A stretch of DNA of 40,141 bases from Paludibacterium sp. (GTDB lineage: Bacteria; Pseudomonadota; Gammaproteobacteria; Burkholderiales; Chromobacteriaceae). The DNA lies in contig NZ_JAFAND010000100.1 in the NCBI RefSeq assembly GCF_019232825.1, forward strand, positions 1 to 40,141, given 5' to 3'. Shown piece by piece: positions 7,903 through 15,456 of this stretch (position 1 is the stretch's first letter; every line of letters begins with the position of its first letter). Under the pieces are notes generated by a model. That model searched no databases and had not been told where the DNA came from. It was given only the letters and a program-made list of their open reading frames with translations. A program made the position numbers and the translations under genes.

Positions 7903-10032
7903 TTATTCGGCCGCCATCGACGCCTGCGCCTGCGCCTGCGCCGTCTTCTGATTGCGCCGAACAATGGTCGTCACGTCCAGGATCAGCGCCACCTGCCCAT
8001 CGCCCATGATGGTGGCGCCGGACAAGCCGTCGACCTTGTGGTAATTGGTTTCCAGATTCTTCACCACGAATTGCTGCTGGCCGATCAGGTCGTCGACCAT
8101 CAGCGCCACCCGGGTATCGTCGCATTCGACGATGACCAGAATGGCCTCGGTGGGCGCCTCGCGCGCCTCGGGCACCCTGAACCATTGCGCGAGCGCTACG
8201 ATCGGCAAATATTCGCCGCGCACGTTGACCACACGGCCGCGACCGGCGACGGTTTTCACGTCCTCGGCGCGCGGCTGCAGCGACTCCAGGATGAAGGACA
8301 GCGGCAGAATGTAGGTTTCCTGCCCGATGCGCACCGACATGCCGTCCATGATCGCCAACGTCAGCGGCAGGTGAATGCCGATCGTGGTGCCGTAATCGCG
8401 CAGCGAGTCGACCTCCACCCGGCCGCCGAGCGACAGGATATTGCGCTTGACCACATCCATGCCGACGCCCCGGCCGGACACGTCGGTAATTTGCGCCGCG
8501 GTGGAAAACCCCGGCTCGAAAATCAGATTCCACACCTCGACGTCGCTCATCGCGTCGCCCACCGGCATGCCCCGCTCGCGCGCCTTGGCGAGAATCCGCT
8601 CCCGGTCGAGGCCAGCGCCGTCGTCGGTCACCTCGATGACGATGCTGCCACCCTGATGGAAGGCCCTGAGCGTCAGCTGCCCCTGCGGCGGCTTCCCCTT
8701 GGCAATACGCGCCTCGGGGGGTTCGATACCGTGGTCCAGGCTATTGCGCACCAAATGCGTCAGCGGATCGGCCAGTTTTTCGATGAAGCTCTTATCGAGC
8801 TCGGTGTTCTCGCCCACCATGCGCAACTCGACCTGCTTGTCGAGTTTGTGGGCCATGTCGCGCACCACACGCGGGAAGCGGTTAAAGACGAACGCCACCG
8901 GCGTCATGCGAATCGACATCACCGCTTCCTGCAGTTCACGGGAATTGCGCTCCAACTGATTGATGCCATTGAGCAGGCGCTCGTTTTCCGCGGGATCGAG
9001 TTCGGTTCCCGATTGCATCAGCATCGATTGGGTAATGACCAGTTCGCCGACCAGATTCAGCAACAAGTCGACCTTCTCGATATTCACGCGGATGGAATTT
9101 TCCAGGCCCCCGGCGGCCGTGGCCGCGGCGCGTTCAGGATGGGCGCCGCCGGACGCCGGACGCGAAGCCGGCGGCTCATGCGCCGGCGCTGCAGTGGCGT
9201 CGGCAGGCGGCACGGGGTCGAACAAGCCGAAGCCGGCGTCCTCCTCCGGCGCGGTAGGGGCAGTTTGCGGCGTAAACAACCCAAACCCGTCCTCCTCCAG
9301 CATCACCTCGGGGTCCGGCGCCGCCGGCGCGCCGAGAAACAAGCCAAACCCCTCGTCTTCCTCCTCGCCCTGGTCGCGCGAGACGCGGAACAGCGCCGGA
9401 TCCAGGGCAAAAGCCAGCGTTTCACACATCTCCGGCAAGTCGAGTTCGCCCAGGAGACGCAGCACCCACGGCCGGTCCGGCGCGAGCCCCCCCTCCTCGA
9501 CCACGGTCAGCGCGCCATGCTGACCCAGTTGCGTGATGAGCGCCGCGGCGTCGACGTTTGGCGCCGGGTCGATCTGGATCAATAGCGCGTGCTCCACGGC
9601 CGGCTGCGCCGTCGGCGCCGCCTGGACGGCCGCGTCCGCGGCATCGGCCAGTCCCAGCGCGTCGAGCTCGCCTTTGATTTGTTCGATGTCGCTCAACGCC
9701 ACCGGCGCACCGCCGCGATGGCCGGCCAACAGCGCTGCCAGCACGTCCTTGGCACGCAGAAAGGCATCGACCATGGGCGCGGTCAGGGTGAGCGCGCCCT
9801 TGCGCACCCGGTCGAGCAAATTCTCCAGCACATGGGTCAGCTCGGCCAAATCCGCGAAGCCGAACGTGGCGCTGCCGCCCTTGATGGAATGCGCGGCCCG
9901 AAAGATGGCGTTGAGCGCCTCGGCGTCGGGCGCGGCCAAGTCGAGCGCCAGCAACAACGACTCCATCGAAGCCAGATGCTCGTCCGTTTCATCGAAGAAC
10001 ACCTGATGAAACTGCGACATATCGATCGACAC
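7903..10032 (-). CDS. cheA: Chemotaxis histidine kinase CheA (operon 1)
   Basis: Receptor-controlled kinase phosphorylating CheY and CheB. I prefer the GTG at 10032 (MSIDMSQFHQ): GAGG is six bases upstream, and the P1 phospho-site becomes His48 as in E. coli; a GTG at 10038 is also open. The 709 residues comprise P1 (AHSIKGGSATF), a P2-like segment (~149-217), a long linker, dimerisation P3 (~310-370), the P4 ATPase (N-box HLVRNSLDHG, then DDGAGL and GRGVGMDVV) and CheW-like P5. The linker carries three acidic-GFGLF repeats (228-232, 249-253, 267-271). It follows cheY by 72 bp measured from this start. Confidence 0.96.
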   Translation of the reverse strand: MSIDMSQFHQVFFDETDEHLASMESLLLALDLAAPDAEALNAIFRAAHSIKGGSATFGFADLAELTHVLENLLDRVRKGALTLTAPMVDAFLRAKDVLAALLAGHRGGAPVALSDIEQIKGELDALGLADAADAAVQAAPTAQPAVEHALLIQIDPAPNVDAAALITQLGQHGALTVVEEGGLAPDRPWVLRLLGELDLPEMCETLAFALDPALFRVSRDQGEEEDEGFGLFLGAPAAPDPEVMLEEDGFGLFTPQTAPTAPEEDAGFGLFDPVPPADATAAPAHEPPASRPASGGAHPERAAATAAGGLENSIRVNIEKVDLLLNLVGELVITQSMLMQSGTELDPAENERLLNGINQLERNSRELQEAVMSIRMTPVAFVFNRFPRVVRDMAHKLDKQVELRMVGENTELDKSFIEKLADPLTHLVRNSLDHGIEPPEARIAKGKPPQGQLTLRAFHQGGSIVIEVTDDGAGLDRERILAKARERGMPVGDAMSDVEVWNLIFEPGFSTAAQITDVSGRGVGMDVVKRNILSLGGRVEVDSLRDYGTTIGIHLPLTLAIMDGMSVRIGQETYILPLSFILESLQPRAEDVKTVAGRGRVVNVRGEYLPIVALAQWFRVPEAREAPTEAILVIVECDDTRVALMVDDLIGQQQFVVKNLETNYHKVDGLSGATIMGDGQVALILDVTTIVRRNQKTAQAQAQASMAAE

Positions 10033-10104
10033 GGACACCCTCGCTTTCCGGCATGCGGGCCGCTTTGGCCCAGAGTGTGGCTAACGTCGCGCTAGAATAG
10101 GCTG

Positions 10105-10470
10105 CTAGCCGATCAGACGTTTGACGACGTCCAGCAGCTTCTGCGGATCGAATGGCTTGACCAGCCAACCGGTGGCCCCGGCGGCGCGTCCCATGGTCTT
10201 CATCTGCTCGGTCGATTCGGTGGTCAGCATCAAAATGGGCGTGCTGCCATAGACCGGCAACTTGCGCAGCGCGCGGATCAAGGACAGCCCGTCCATGCCC
10301 GGCATGTTCTGATCGGTCAGCACCAGATCGAAGCGCGCCGCCTGCGCGGCGGTCAATCCGGCCTGGCCGTCTGGCGCTTCCGTGATGTCGTAGCCGGCGC
10401 TTTTCAGCGTGAAACTCACCATTTGCCGGATCGACGCCGAGTCGTCCACGGTCAATATTTTTTTTGCCAT
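10105..10470 (-). CDS. cheY: Single-domain response regulator CheY (operon 1)
   Basis: Receiver-only protein of 121 residues. The acidic pair is Asp9/Asp10, the phosphoacceptor is Asp53 in LVLTDQNMPGMDG, the switch Thr lies in LMLTTES, and the Lys in LVKPFDP. It resembles the CheY usually paired with the P2-containing CheA of such clusters rather than the E. coli-like CheY at 16.4 kb. A GGGGGAGC ribosome site abuts the ATG. It sits between the short chemoreceptor (10 bp upstream) and cheA, so it is likely a substrate of that CheA. Whether it binds the flagellar motor or acts as a phosphate sink cannot be decided from sequence. Confidence 0.94.
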   Translation of the reverse strand: MAKKILTVDDSASIRQMVSFTLKSAGYDITEAPDGQAGLTAAQAARFDLVLTDQNMPGMDGLSLIRALRKLPVYGSTPILMLTTESTEQMKTMGRAAGATGWLVKPFDPQKLLDVVKRLIG

Positions 10471-10480
10471 GCTCCCCCCG

Positions 10481-11635
10481 TCAGAAAAGATCTATGCTGC
10501 CGCCGCCCATCTCCGTTTGCAGAACGGGGGAATGCGACAACCTCTCCCCAATCGCGTGCAACTGCGCCTGCACATCCTCCGGCGGTGCCTCCCCCAGCAA
10601 AGCCAGCGCTTCTTCGACGCCCCCCAACCGACGACGAATATGGTCGAGCAGTTGTGTGGTCATATCCTGGAATTGCAGGCAACGCACCGCGTCGCCGACG
10701 TCGGTCGATAGTTTCGCCACGCCGACGCGCAGCATGGACAGCGATGCCGTCATGCTTTCGTCTAGTTCTTCGATATGCGAGGAGGTCTCCGACAAACGCT
10801 GCTTGGCCTGCAAGGTGAACATCATGTCTTGGGAAGCGACCTGGTTGATCAGGTTCTCGGCGTCGCCGACCGAATGGCCCACCTTGGTGATCAGCTCGCG
10901 GATCTGGCCGCTGAAGGACTCGGTGCGGCTGGAAAGATTGCGCACTTCATCCGCCACCACGGCAAAACCGCGGCCGAGTTCGCCTGCCCGCGCCGCCTCG
11001 ATGGCCGCGTTGAGCGCCAGCATATTGGTTTGGTTGTTGATGCTGCCGATCTCATCCAACAGCGCATTGACCGAGTTGACTTCGCCGACGATGCGCTCCA
11101 TCTGCTCCACCAGCAGAATGGCCGATTTGCTGTTCTCGACGGTTTTGGCGACGAACGTCTCCATGGTCTGGGAAATTTCGTCGACGAATTGCTTGAAGGA
11201 AATACCGTAGGTGGTGGCCTGCTGCGAGGTCGATTCGCCCCGGGCCAAGCTTTGCGCCAGATCCAATTGTTCCTGGGCTTCGGTGGCCAGCTCCGCGAAG
11301 CTTTTCACCAAGGTATCGACCGCCTCGCTGATCAGCGTCCGCGTGCGGTCGACCTCGGTTTGGGCTTCGGCGGCCTGCGCCAAGGCAAAGTGGCGAGGCG
11401 CCATGGTCCAGTCGGGCCGGCGCTCGGCGCTCGGCACAGCCGTTTGCGCCGCCCTCGGCGGATCTGATGGCCTGGCGGCGCAGAACCCGACACCGAGCAT
11501 CAACACGCAGCCGATCAGCGCCACGCCCCAGACAGACTCGAAGAATGCCGGCACCAACAGCAATAGGACGCATCCTGCCAGCGCAACCCAAACAGCACGA
11601 CCTCGCCACTTTACGCCGCCTGTCGACATCTTCAT
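10481..11635 (-). CDS. Short membrane-anchored chemoreceptor with a CheZ-like C-terminal motif
   Basis: A 384-residue MCP-like protein. Two hydrophobic helices (~14-32 and ~34-52) are joined by almost no loop, so there is no periplasmic sensor. A signalling domain follows, with the hairpin NMLALNAAIEAARAGELGRG (204-223). C-terminal of it, residues 319-330 (from Cys319 to Leu330) contain FQDMTTQ, closely matching FQDLTGQ of the CheZ encoded at 16.9-17.7 kb; Asp324 and Gln328 align with the catalytic Asp and Gln. The protein ends GGGSIDLF. cheY begins 10 bp downstream. An ATG at 11629 has a better-placed ribosome site, giving 382 residues. MCP identity is sure; phosphatase function is my inference. 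Confidence 0.85.
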   Translation of the reverse strand: MKMSTGGVKWRGRAVWVALAGCVLLLLVPAFFESVWGVALIGCVLMLGVGFCAARPSDPPRAAQTAVPSAERRPDWTMAPRHFALAQAAEAQTEVDRTRTLISEAVDTLVKSFAELATEAQEQLDLAQSLARGESTSQQATTYGISFKQFVDEISQTMETFVAKTVENSKSAILLVEQMERIVGEVNSVNALLDEIGSINNQTNMLALNAAIEAARAGELGRGFAVVADEVRNLSSRTESFSGQIRELITKVGHSVGDAENLINQVASQDMMFTLQAKQRLSETSSHIEELDESMTASLSMLRVGVAKLSTDVGDAVRCLQFQDMTTQLLDHIRRRLGGVEEALALLGEAPPEDVQAQLHAIGERLSHSPVLQTEMGGGSIDLF

Positions 11636-11680
11636 GCCCTATGAATGGAAATGGTTATTGAACTATTTCTTGATCATACA

Positions 11681-11706
11681 TAAACGGACTTAATGCAAGA
11701 TGTTTA
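11681..11706 (-). promoter_or_regulatory. Weak sigma-28-like promoter candidate for the receptor-cheY-cheA operon
   Basis: Reading the minus strand, TAAA is followed after 14 bases by TCCGTTTA, which agrees with the FliA -10 element GCCGATAA at five of eight positions. The spacing is one base short of the usual 15. It lies in the AT-rich 136-bp gap upstream of the short chemoreceptor gene, the only sizeable gap in this operon, so some promoter is expected here. The specific call is weak. Confidence 0.25.
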
Positions 11707-11771
11707 ATGCAGTTCTTCTCGCTATGCATTTAACAAGCAGCGAGCATGCGCAACAACGGCAGTGAAATAAC

Positions 11772-12794
11772 CTACTTATCAGGGATGAATAAGACTATTT
11801 GCGAGGCGTCATCAACAATGCCAGGCGCTTTCGCTATTGGAATCGTTCTCATCGAGAATGATGGATGCGCCTTGGAGGCACCTTGAGCGAGATCAACAAA
11901 CTCGACTGCCGCCAGTTCCCGGCATAGCGCCGCGACGTCCGCGCCGTCGCTGGCCAATAGCCACTGGTGGCCGGGCCGCAAAGGCGCGACCTGTACGATG
12001 GGACAGGGACAATCGGCCAGCCCGAGCGGCGGCTGCGTCGACGGATAGGTCATCAGGGACTGGCCGGCGCGTAGACAGAGAACCGGCGGCATGCCGGCAT
12101 TAACCACCGCCAGCGTCCCGGCGGTGAAATCCATTTCCACCAGTGCGGCGGCGACAAAGCGCCCCCTGGCCAGGCGGGCCGCCTGATGGTGGCAAAGCTG
12201 CGTCAACGCGTCCGGCGACAAGTGTGCCGTGCGCAGCAACCTCACAACATCCAGCATGAACTGCGCCACATCCAGCGCGGCGATGTCGCCGTGGCCGATG
12301 GCGTCGGCCAGCACCGCTAGCGCCCGGTCGCCCTGGCGCCAGTACAGCGCCATGTCCCCGCCCACCAGGTCGGTCGGCGACACGGCGATTTGTACCGCAC
12401 GGGTATTCAAGGGAACAGTGGCAACGCTCAAACGGCCATTGGCCAATGTCAGCGCCGCCCCGGCAAGGCAGGCAGGGGACAGCTCACCCTCTACCCACAT
12501 CCAGGCGAGCAAACGGTCGCCGAGCCAAGCGGTATCCAACGGCTGAGCGAACAGATCGCAGTGCGGCGGAAATGCCTTCTCCGGCGTCTCTACGCCGAAA
12601 CACCAGCACGCGCACCCCAGGCCGTCCAACGTGCAGCTGGCGGACAACTGCCCCGCCTCCAGCACCAGGAGCGACGACGGCGCCGTCGGCACCTCGCCGG
12701 GCTCATCGATGAATTGCCACGCAAAACTGGAAAGCCAGGGGTCCGCGCCTATTTGACGGCGCGTGGTCTCGGAGACCAGCGCATAAAGTCGCAT
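11772..12794 (-). CDS. SpoIIE/PP2C-type serine phosphatase with degenerate receiver-like N-terminus
   Basis: Likely dephosphorylates a STAS-domain antagonist, here the protein encoded immediately upstream. Start at 12794 (MRLYALVSETT). The C-terminal ~200 residues carry the PP2C metal-binding pattern: VGGDM (Asp147), LADAIGHGD (Asp164), ASDGAD (Asp283) and a final VDDASQIVLFIP. Residues 1-105 look like a decayed receiver domain: beta-strand/helix alternation, SLLVLEAGQ with Glu46 where a phosphoacceptor Asp would be, and a final PLDTAWLGDRLLAWM helix like REC alpha-5. Cysteines cluster at 54-65. The gap to the STAS gene is 16 bp. The phosphatase call is firm; the pseudo-receiver is inference. 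Confidence 0.85.
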   Translation of the reverse strand: MRLYALVSETTRRQIGADPWLSSFAWQFIDEPGEVPTAPSSLLVLEAGQLSASCTLDGLGCACWCFGVETPEKAFPPHCDLFAQPLDTAWLGDRLLAWMWVEGELSPACLAGAALTLANGRLSVATVPLNTRAVQIAVSPTDLVGGDMALYWRQGDRALAVLADAIGHGDIAALDVAQFMLDVVRLLRTAHLSPDALTQLCHHQAARLARGRFVAAALVEMDFTAGTLAVVNAGMPPVLCLRAGQSLMTYPSTQPPLGLADCPCPIVQVAPLRPGHQWLLASDGADVAALCRELAAVEFVDLAQGASKAHPSFSMRTIPIAKAPGIVDDASQIVLFIPDK

Positions 12795-12810
12795 GCGGCC
12801 CCCGCGCGTG

Positions 12811-13116
12811 CTAACGAATGTTGAACATTTTGTTGAAGCAGGCGATCTCCAGCACTTGCTGCACCGTGTCGTGGCAGTTGATGAGCGACAACGATTTCTT
12901 TTGCAATGCCGCACGCTCTTTCAACAGCAACAGCATACCCAGTGCCGAGCTATCCAGAAAAGGCACCTGATCGAAATCGACCAAAATCTCGGAGACCTGC
13001 CCATTGTCGAGCAATTCTTGACTCGCCTGGCGAAAGTCTTTGTGCATGTTGAAATCGAACTGGCCCAGCAACACCAGTCTACCGACACCGCCTTCCACTT
13101 TCACAACCGGCCTCAT
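12811..13116 (-). CDS. STAS-domain protein (anti-sigma factor antagonist type)
   Basis: A 101-residue single STAS domain. The signature VPFLDSSALGMLLLLKE places the phosphorylatable serine at 56 or 57, as in SpoIIAA/RsbV and Pseudomonas HsbA-type proteins. A strong GGAGAGCACA ribosome site precedes the ATG. It lies between the sensor kinase gene (30 bp) and the SpoIIE-type phosphatase gene (16 bp), implying partner switching: the phosphatase would restore the active, unphosphorylated form. No serine kinase of the RsbW/SpoIIAB type with a classical small-protein layout is adjacent, so the kinase acting on it is unknown. The target could be FlgM, a diguanylate cyclase or a sigma factor elsewhere. 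Confidence 0.88.
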   Translation of the reverse strand: MRPVVKVEGGVGRLVLLGQFDFNMHKDFRQASQELLDNGQVSEILVDFDQVPFLDSSALGMLLLLKERAALQKKSLSLINCHDTVQQVLEIACFNKMFNIR

Positions 13117-13146
13117 TGTGCTCTCCGTAGATGGTCCGCCTGGCCC

Positions 13147-14301
13147 TCATTGGCTAAGCGGCAGAAAGAAATCAAACCTTGCGCCCCCTTGCGGCCGGTT
13201 GCGGCAATCGACATGCCCCCCAAGCTCTTCGGCCACCTTCTTGACGATCGCAAGTCCCAACCCTGTTCCGCCGGAGCGCGTGGTGTAAAACGGCTCAAAC
13301 AGCCTCGCCTGCTCCGCTTGCGCGATCCCGGGACCGGCATCCAGCACCTGCAGACAAACCATGCCATCGGCTTGGGATATGGCCAATTCGATGCGGCTGC
13401 CTTCGGGCGAGAAAAACAAGGCGTTTTCCAACAAATTGGTCATCGCGCCCAGCAAGGCCTTGCGGTCTCCCATCACCGTTATGGCAGACGGGGGCACGGT
13501 AGCGCAAACGAATTCGATATTACGCGCTTGGCATTGTGGAAGAAATACCGCATGCAAATCGTCTAAAACGATAGCGAGATCGAGCGGTTCGCATTCCATT
13601 ACCTGTCCGCGCACAAATCCAAGCATATTCTGGATCAACCCCTCCAAAGCCTTGAGGCGCGTCAATATCTTGTCAATAAAACGGTTACGATCTTCCTCTT
13701 TCAAATCGGTTTTTTTAAGATTAGCTGCATACAGTAATGCAGTAGATAATGGCGTGCGCAATTGATGCGCCAACGAGGCGGCCATACTGCCCATGGCTGC
13801 GAGTTTTTCCTGGCGAGCCAGCTCGCCGGAAAGCTGATTGAGCCGGGTGACATCGTGCAACAAAGCGATCTTCCCCCCCGACCCGGGCAGATCCTTGTAT
13901 TGCAGCGTCAGGTGACAACCGTTTTCCAGCCGGTAGGACTGGGCCAGTTCGGTCGGTTGCAGCAACGGCAGAACGTCGCCCCACGCCTCACCCAGCACAT
14001 GGCGCCCCAGCATCTGAATGGCGGTCGGATTTTCGGACACCACCCGGCCCTCGTCGGAGAGTTCGATGACGCCGGCCGGCAGCGCCTCAAGCAGCATGCC
14101 CAGCCGTTCTGCCAGGCTGGCGTTGGCTTCGACCTGCTGCCTAAGCGCGTTGTTGGCTTCGTCGAGCTGAAGATTCAGTACGGCGACCTGTCCTTCCAGC
14201 TGACGGTAGGCGCCAATGAGCTGATCCGAAACGGCATTGAATTGTTCGAATGCCGCTTCGAGTTGCTGTTGCTCCGGCAACTTTGAAACATTTTTTGCCA
14301 T
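13147..14301 (-). CDS. PAS-domain histidine kinase, FleS/FlrB-like
   Basis: Cytoplasmic two-component sensor of 384 residues without membrane segments. A coiled coil occupies ~10-65, a PAS domain ~66-155 (ALPAGVIELSDEGRVVSENP), then the HisKA H-box AASLAHQLRTPLS with His179, and an ATPase domain with NLLENALFFSP, DAGPGIA and GTGLGLAIVKK. The H-box and the PAS start closely resemble flagellar kinases FleS/FlrB, whose partner activates sigma-54 flagellar genes; no FleR/FlrC gene is in this window. It is first in the minus-strand block and divergent from cheV. The fleS assignment is therefore tentative. Confidence 0.85.
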   Translation of the reverse strand: MAKNVSKLPEQQQLEAAFEQFNAVSDQLIGAYRQLEGQVAVLNLQLDEANNALRQQVEANASLAERLGMLLEALPAGVIELSDEGRVVSENPTAIQMLGRHVLGEAWGDVLPLLQPTELAQSYRLENGCHLTLQYKDLPGSGGKIALLHDVTRLNQLSGELARQEKLAAMGSMAASLAHQLRTPLSTALLYAANLKKTDLKEEDRNRFIDKILTRLKALEGLIQNMLGFVRGQVMECEPLDLAIVLDDLHAVFLPQCQARNIEFVCATVPPSAITVMGDRKALLGAMTNLLENALFFSPEGSRIELAISQADGMVCLQVLDAGPGIAQAEQARLFEPFYTTRSGGTGLGLAIVKKVAEELGGHVDCRNRPQGGARFDFFLPLSQ

Positions 14302-14472
14302 TTTATTTGCGGTATTTGTAAAAAGCAGTTAATCAGTATGATAATGAGACAACGTAATCTGGGTATACTAGACGCATGCCATAGCGCATACGTTAAAAAA
14401 TATCGGGAACTCCCCATAACTGGCGTATAAAGGGAGTGTGTACGCCACACAACAAGCGCTGCGGAGGTTGCT
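14302..14472. promoter_or_regulatory. Divergent intergenic region between the kinase gene and cheV
   Basis: This 171-bp AT-rich gap must hold promoters for both chemotaxis blocks. On the plus strand, TAAA at 14319-14322 is followed after 14 bases by TATGATAA (14337-14344), sharing GATAA with the FliA -10 consensus but one base short in spacing. A TATACT hexamer lies in GGGTATACTAG near 14362-14370. Neither is strong. The cheV ribosome site GGAGG at 14462-14467 is clear. Confidence 0.35.
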
Positions 14473-15423
14473 GTGTCAGAGCTTCTAAAAAAAATCGATG
14501 CCCGAACCAAGCTGGCTGGTACCAATAAACTTGAAATCCTGCTGTTTTCGTTGGGATTCGACCAACGCACCAATCGGAAGGAAGTTTTCGGCATCAACGT
14601 CTTCAAAGTGCGCGAAGTTATGCGCACGCCTGAGATTACCACCGCACCGGAAATGCCTTCCTCGGTGGAAGGCATGGTCAGTCTGCGCGGCTCGCTCGTG
14701 CCCGTCATCGATTTGGCGAAATACTCCGGCATCGTCACCAACAGCAAGCCGGAGATCATGATCGTCACCGAGTACAACGGCCACACACAGGGCTTCCTGG
14801 TCGAATCGGTGGACACCATCCTGCGGCTTGACTGGTCGGCGATGCGCATGCCGCCCGATATGATCACCAACCGCATGGCGGGCCTGGTGACCGCGGTCAC
14901 CGAGCTCGAGGACGGCACGCTGGTGATGATGATGGACGTGGAAAAGGTCCTGGCCGAGACTGCGCTCTCCGACGACTCCCACCTCTATATCAACGTCAAG
15001 CCGATCAACGAAGACCGCATGATCTTCTTCGCCGACGACTCGGTAGTGGCACGCAAGCAGATCGAGCGCACGCTCGACGCGATGAATATCAAGTACGCCC
15101 AGGCGATCAACGGTGCCAAGGCCTGGGAAGAACTGCAACGCATGGCCATGCAGGCCGACCTAGCCAATCGCAAGCTGTCCACCATCCTGCATCTGGTATT
15201 GACCGATGTGGAAATGCCGGAGATGGACGGCTACATGCTGACCAAAATGATCAAGAGCGACCAGCGCTTTCAGGGCATCCCGGTGCTGATGCACTCCTCC
15301 CTGTCCGGCGCTTCCAACCAGAAGCTCGGCGAATCGGTCGGCGTGGATGCCTACGTATCGAAGTTCGAGCCGCAAAAGCTGTCGATGAAACTGCGTGAGA
15401 TGCTGAAGCTGGAAGAAGAATAA
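14473..15423 (+). CDS. cheV: Chemotaxis coupling/receiver protein CheV (copy 1)
   Basis: CheW-like coupling domain (about residues 20-165) fused to a receiver domain (about 175-310). The receiver phosphoacceptor is Asp245 in LVLTDVEMPEMDGYMLTKM. The start is GTG at 14473, behind GGAGGTTGCT; 316 residues is normal for the family. CheV couples receptors to CheA and is itself phosphorylated, dampening the signal. It is first gene of the plus-strand block and is followed 33 bp later by a paralogous cheV. The two share the opening ARTKLAG(T/S)NK(L/M)EILLFSLG, so they arose by duplication. Confidence 0.95.
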   Translation: MSELLKKIDARTKLAGTNKLEILLFSLGFDQRTNRKEVFGINVFKVREVMRTPEITTAPEMPSSVEGMVSLRGSLVPVIDLAKYSGIVTNSKPEIMIVTEYNGHTQGFLVESVDTILRLDWSAMRMPPDMITNRMAGLVTAVTELEDGTLVMMMDVEKVLAETALSDDSHLYINVKPINEDRMIFFADDSVVARKQIERTLDAMNIKYAQAINGAKAWEELQRMAMQADLANRKLSTILHLVLTDVEMPEMDGYMLTKMIKSDQRFQGIPVLMHSSLSGASNQKLGESVGVDAYVSKFEPQKLSMKLREMLKLEEE

Positions 15424-15456
15424 TAACGATCTGACAGGAACAGGAAGGGACAGAAG

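Noticed and set aside
7863-7964. Arg-rich N-terminal extension of cheW
   Set aside because: It lies across the cheA end and gap, encodes a poly-Arg run, and the start at 7862 has an excellent ribosome site.
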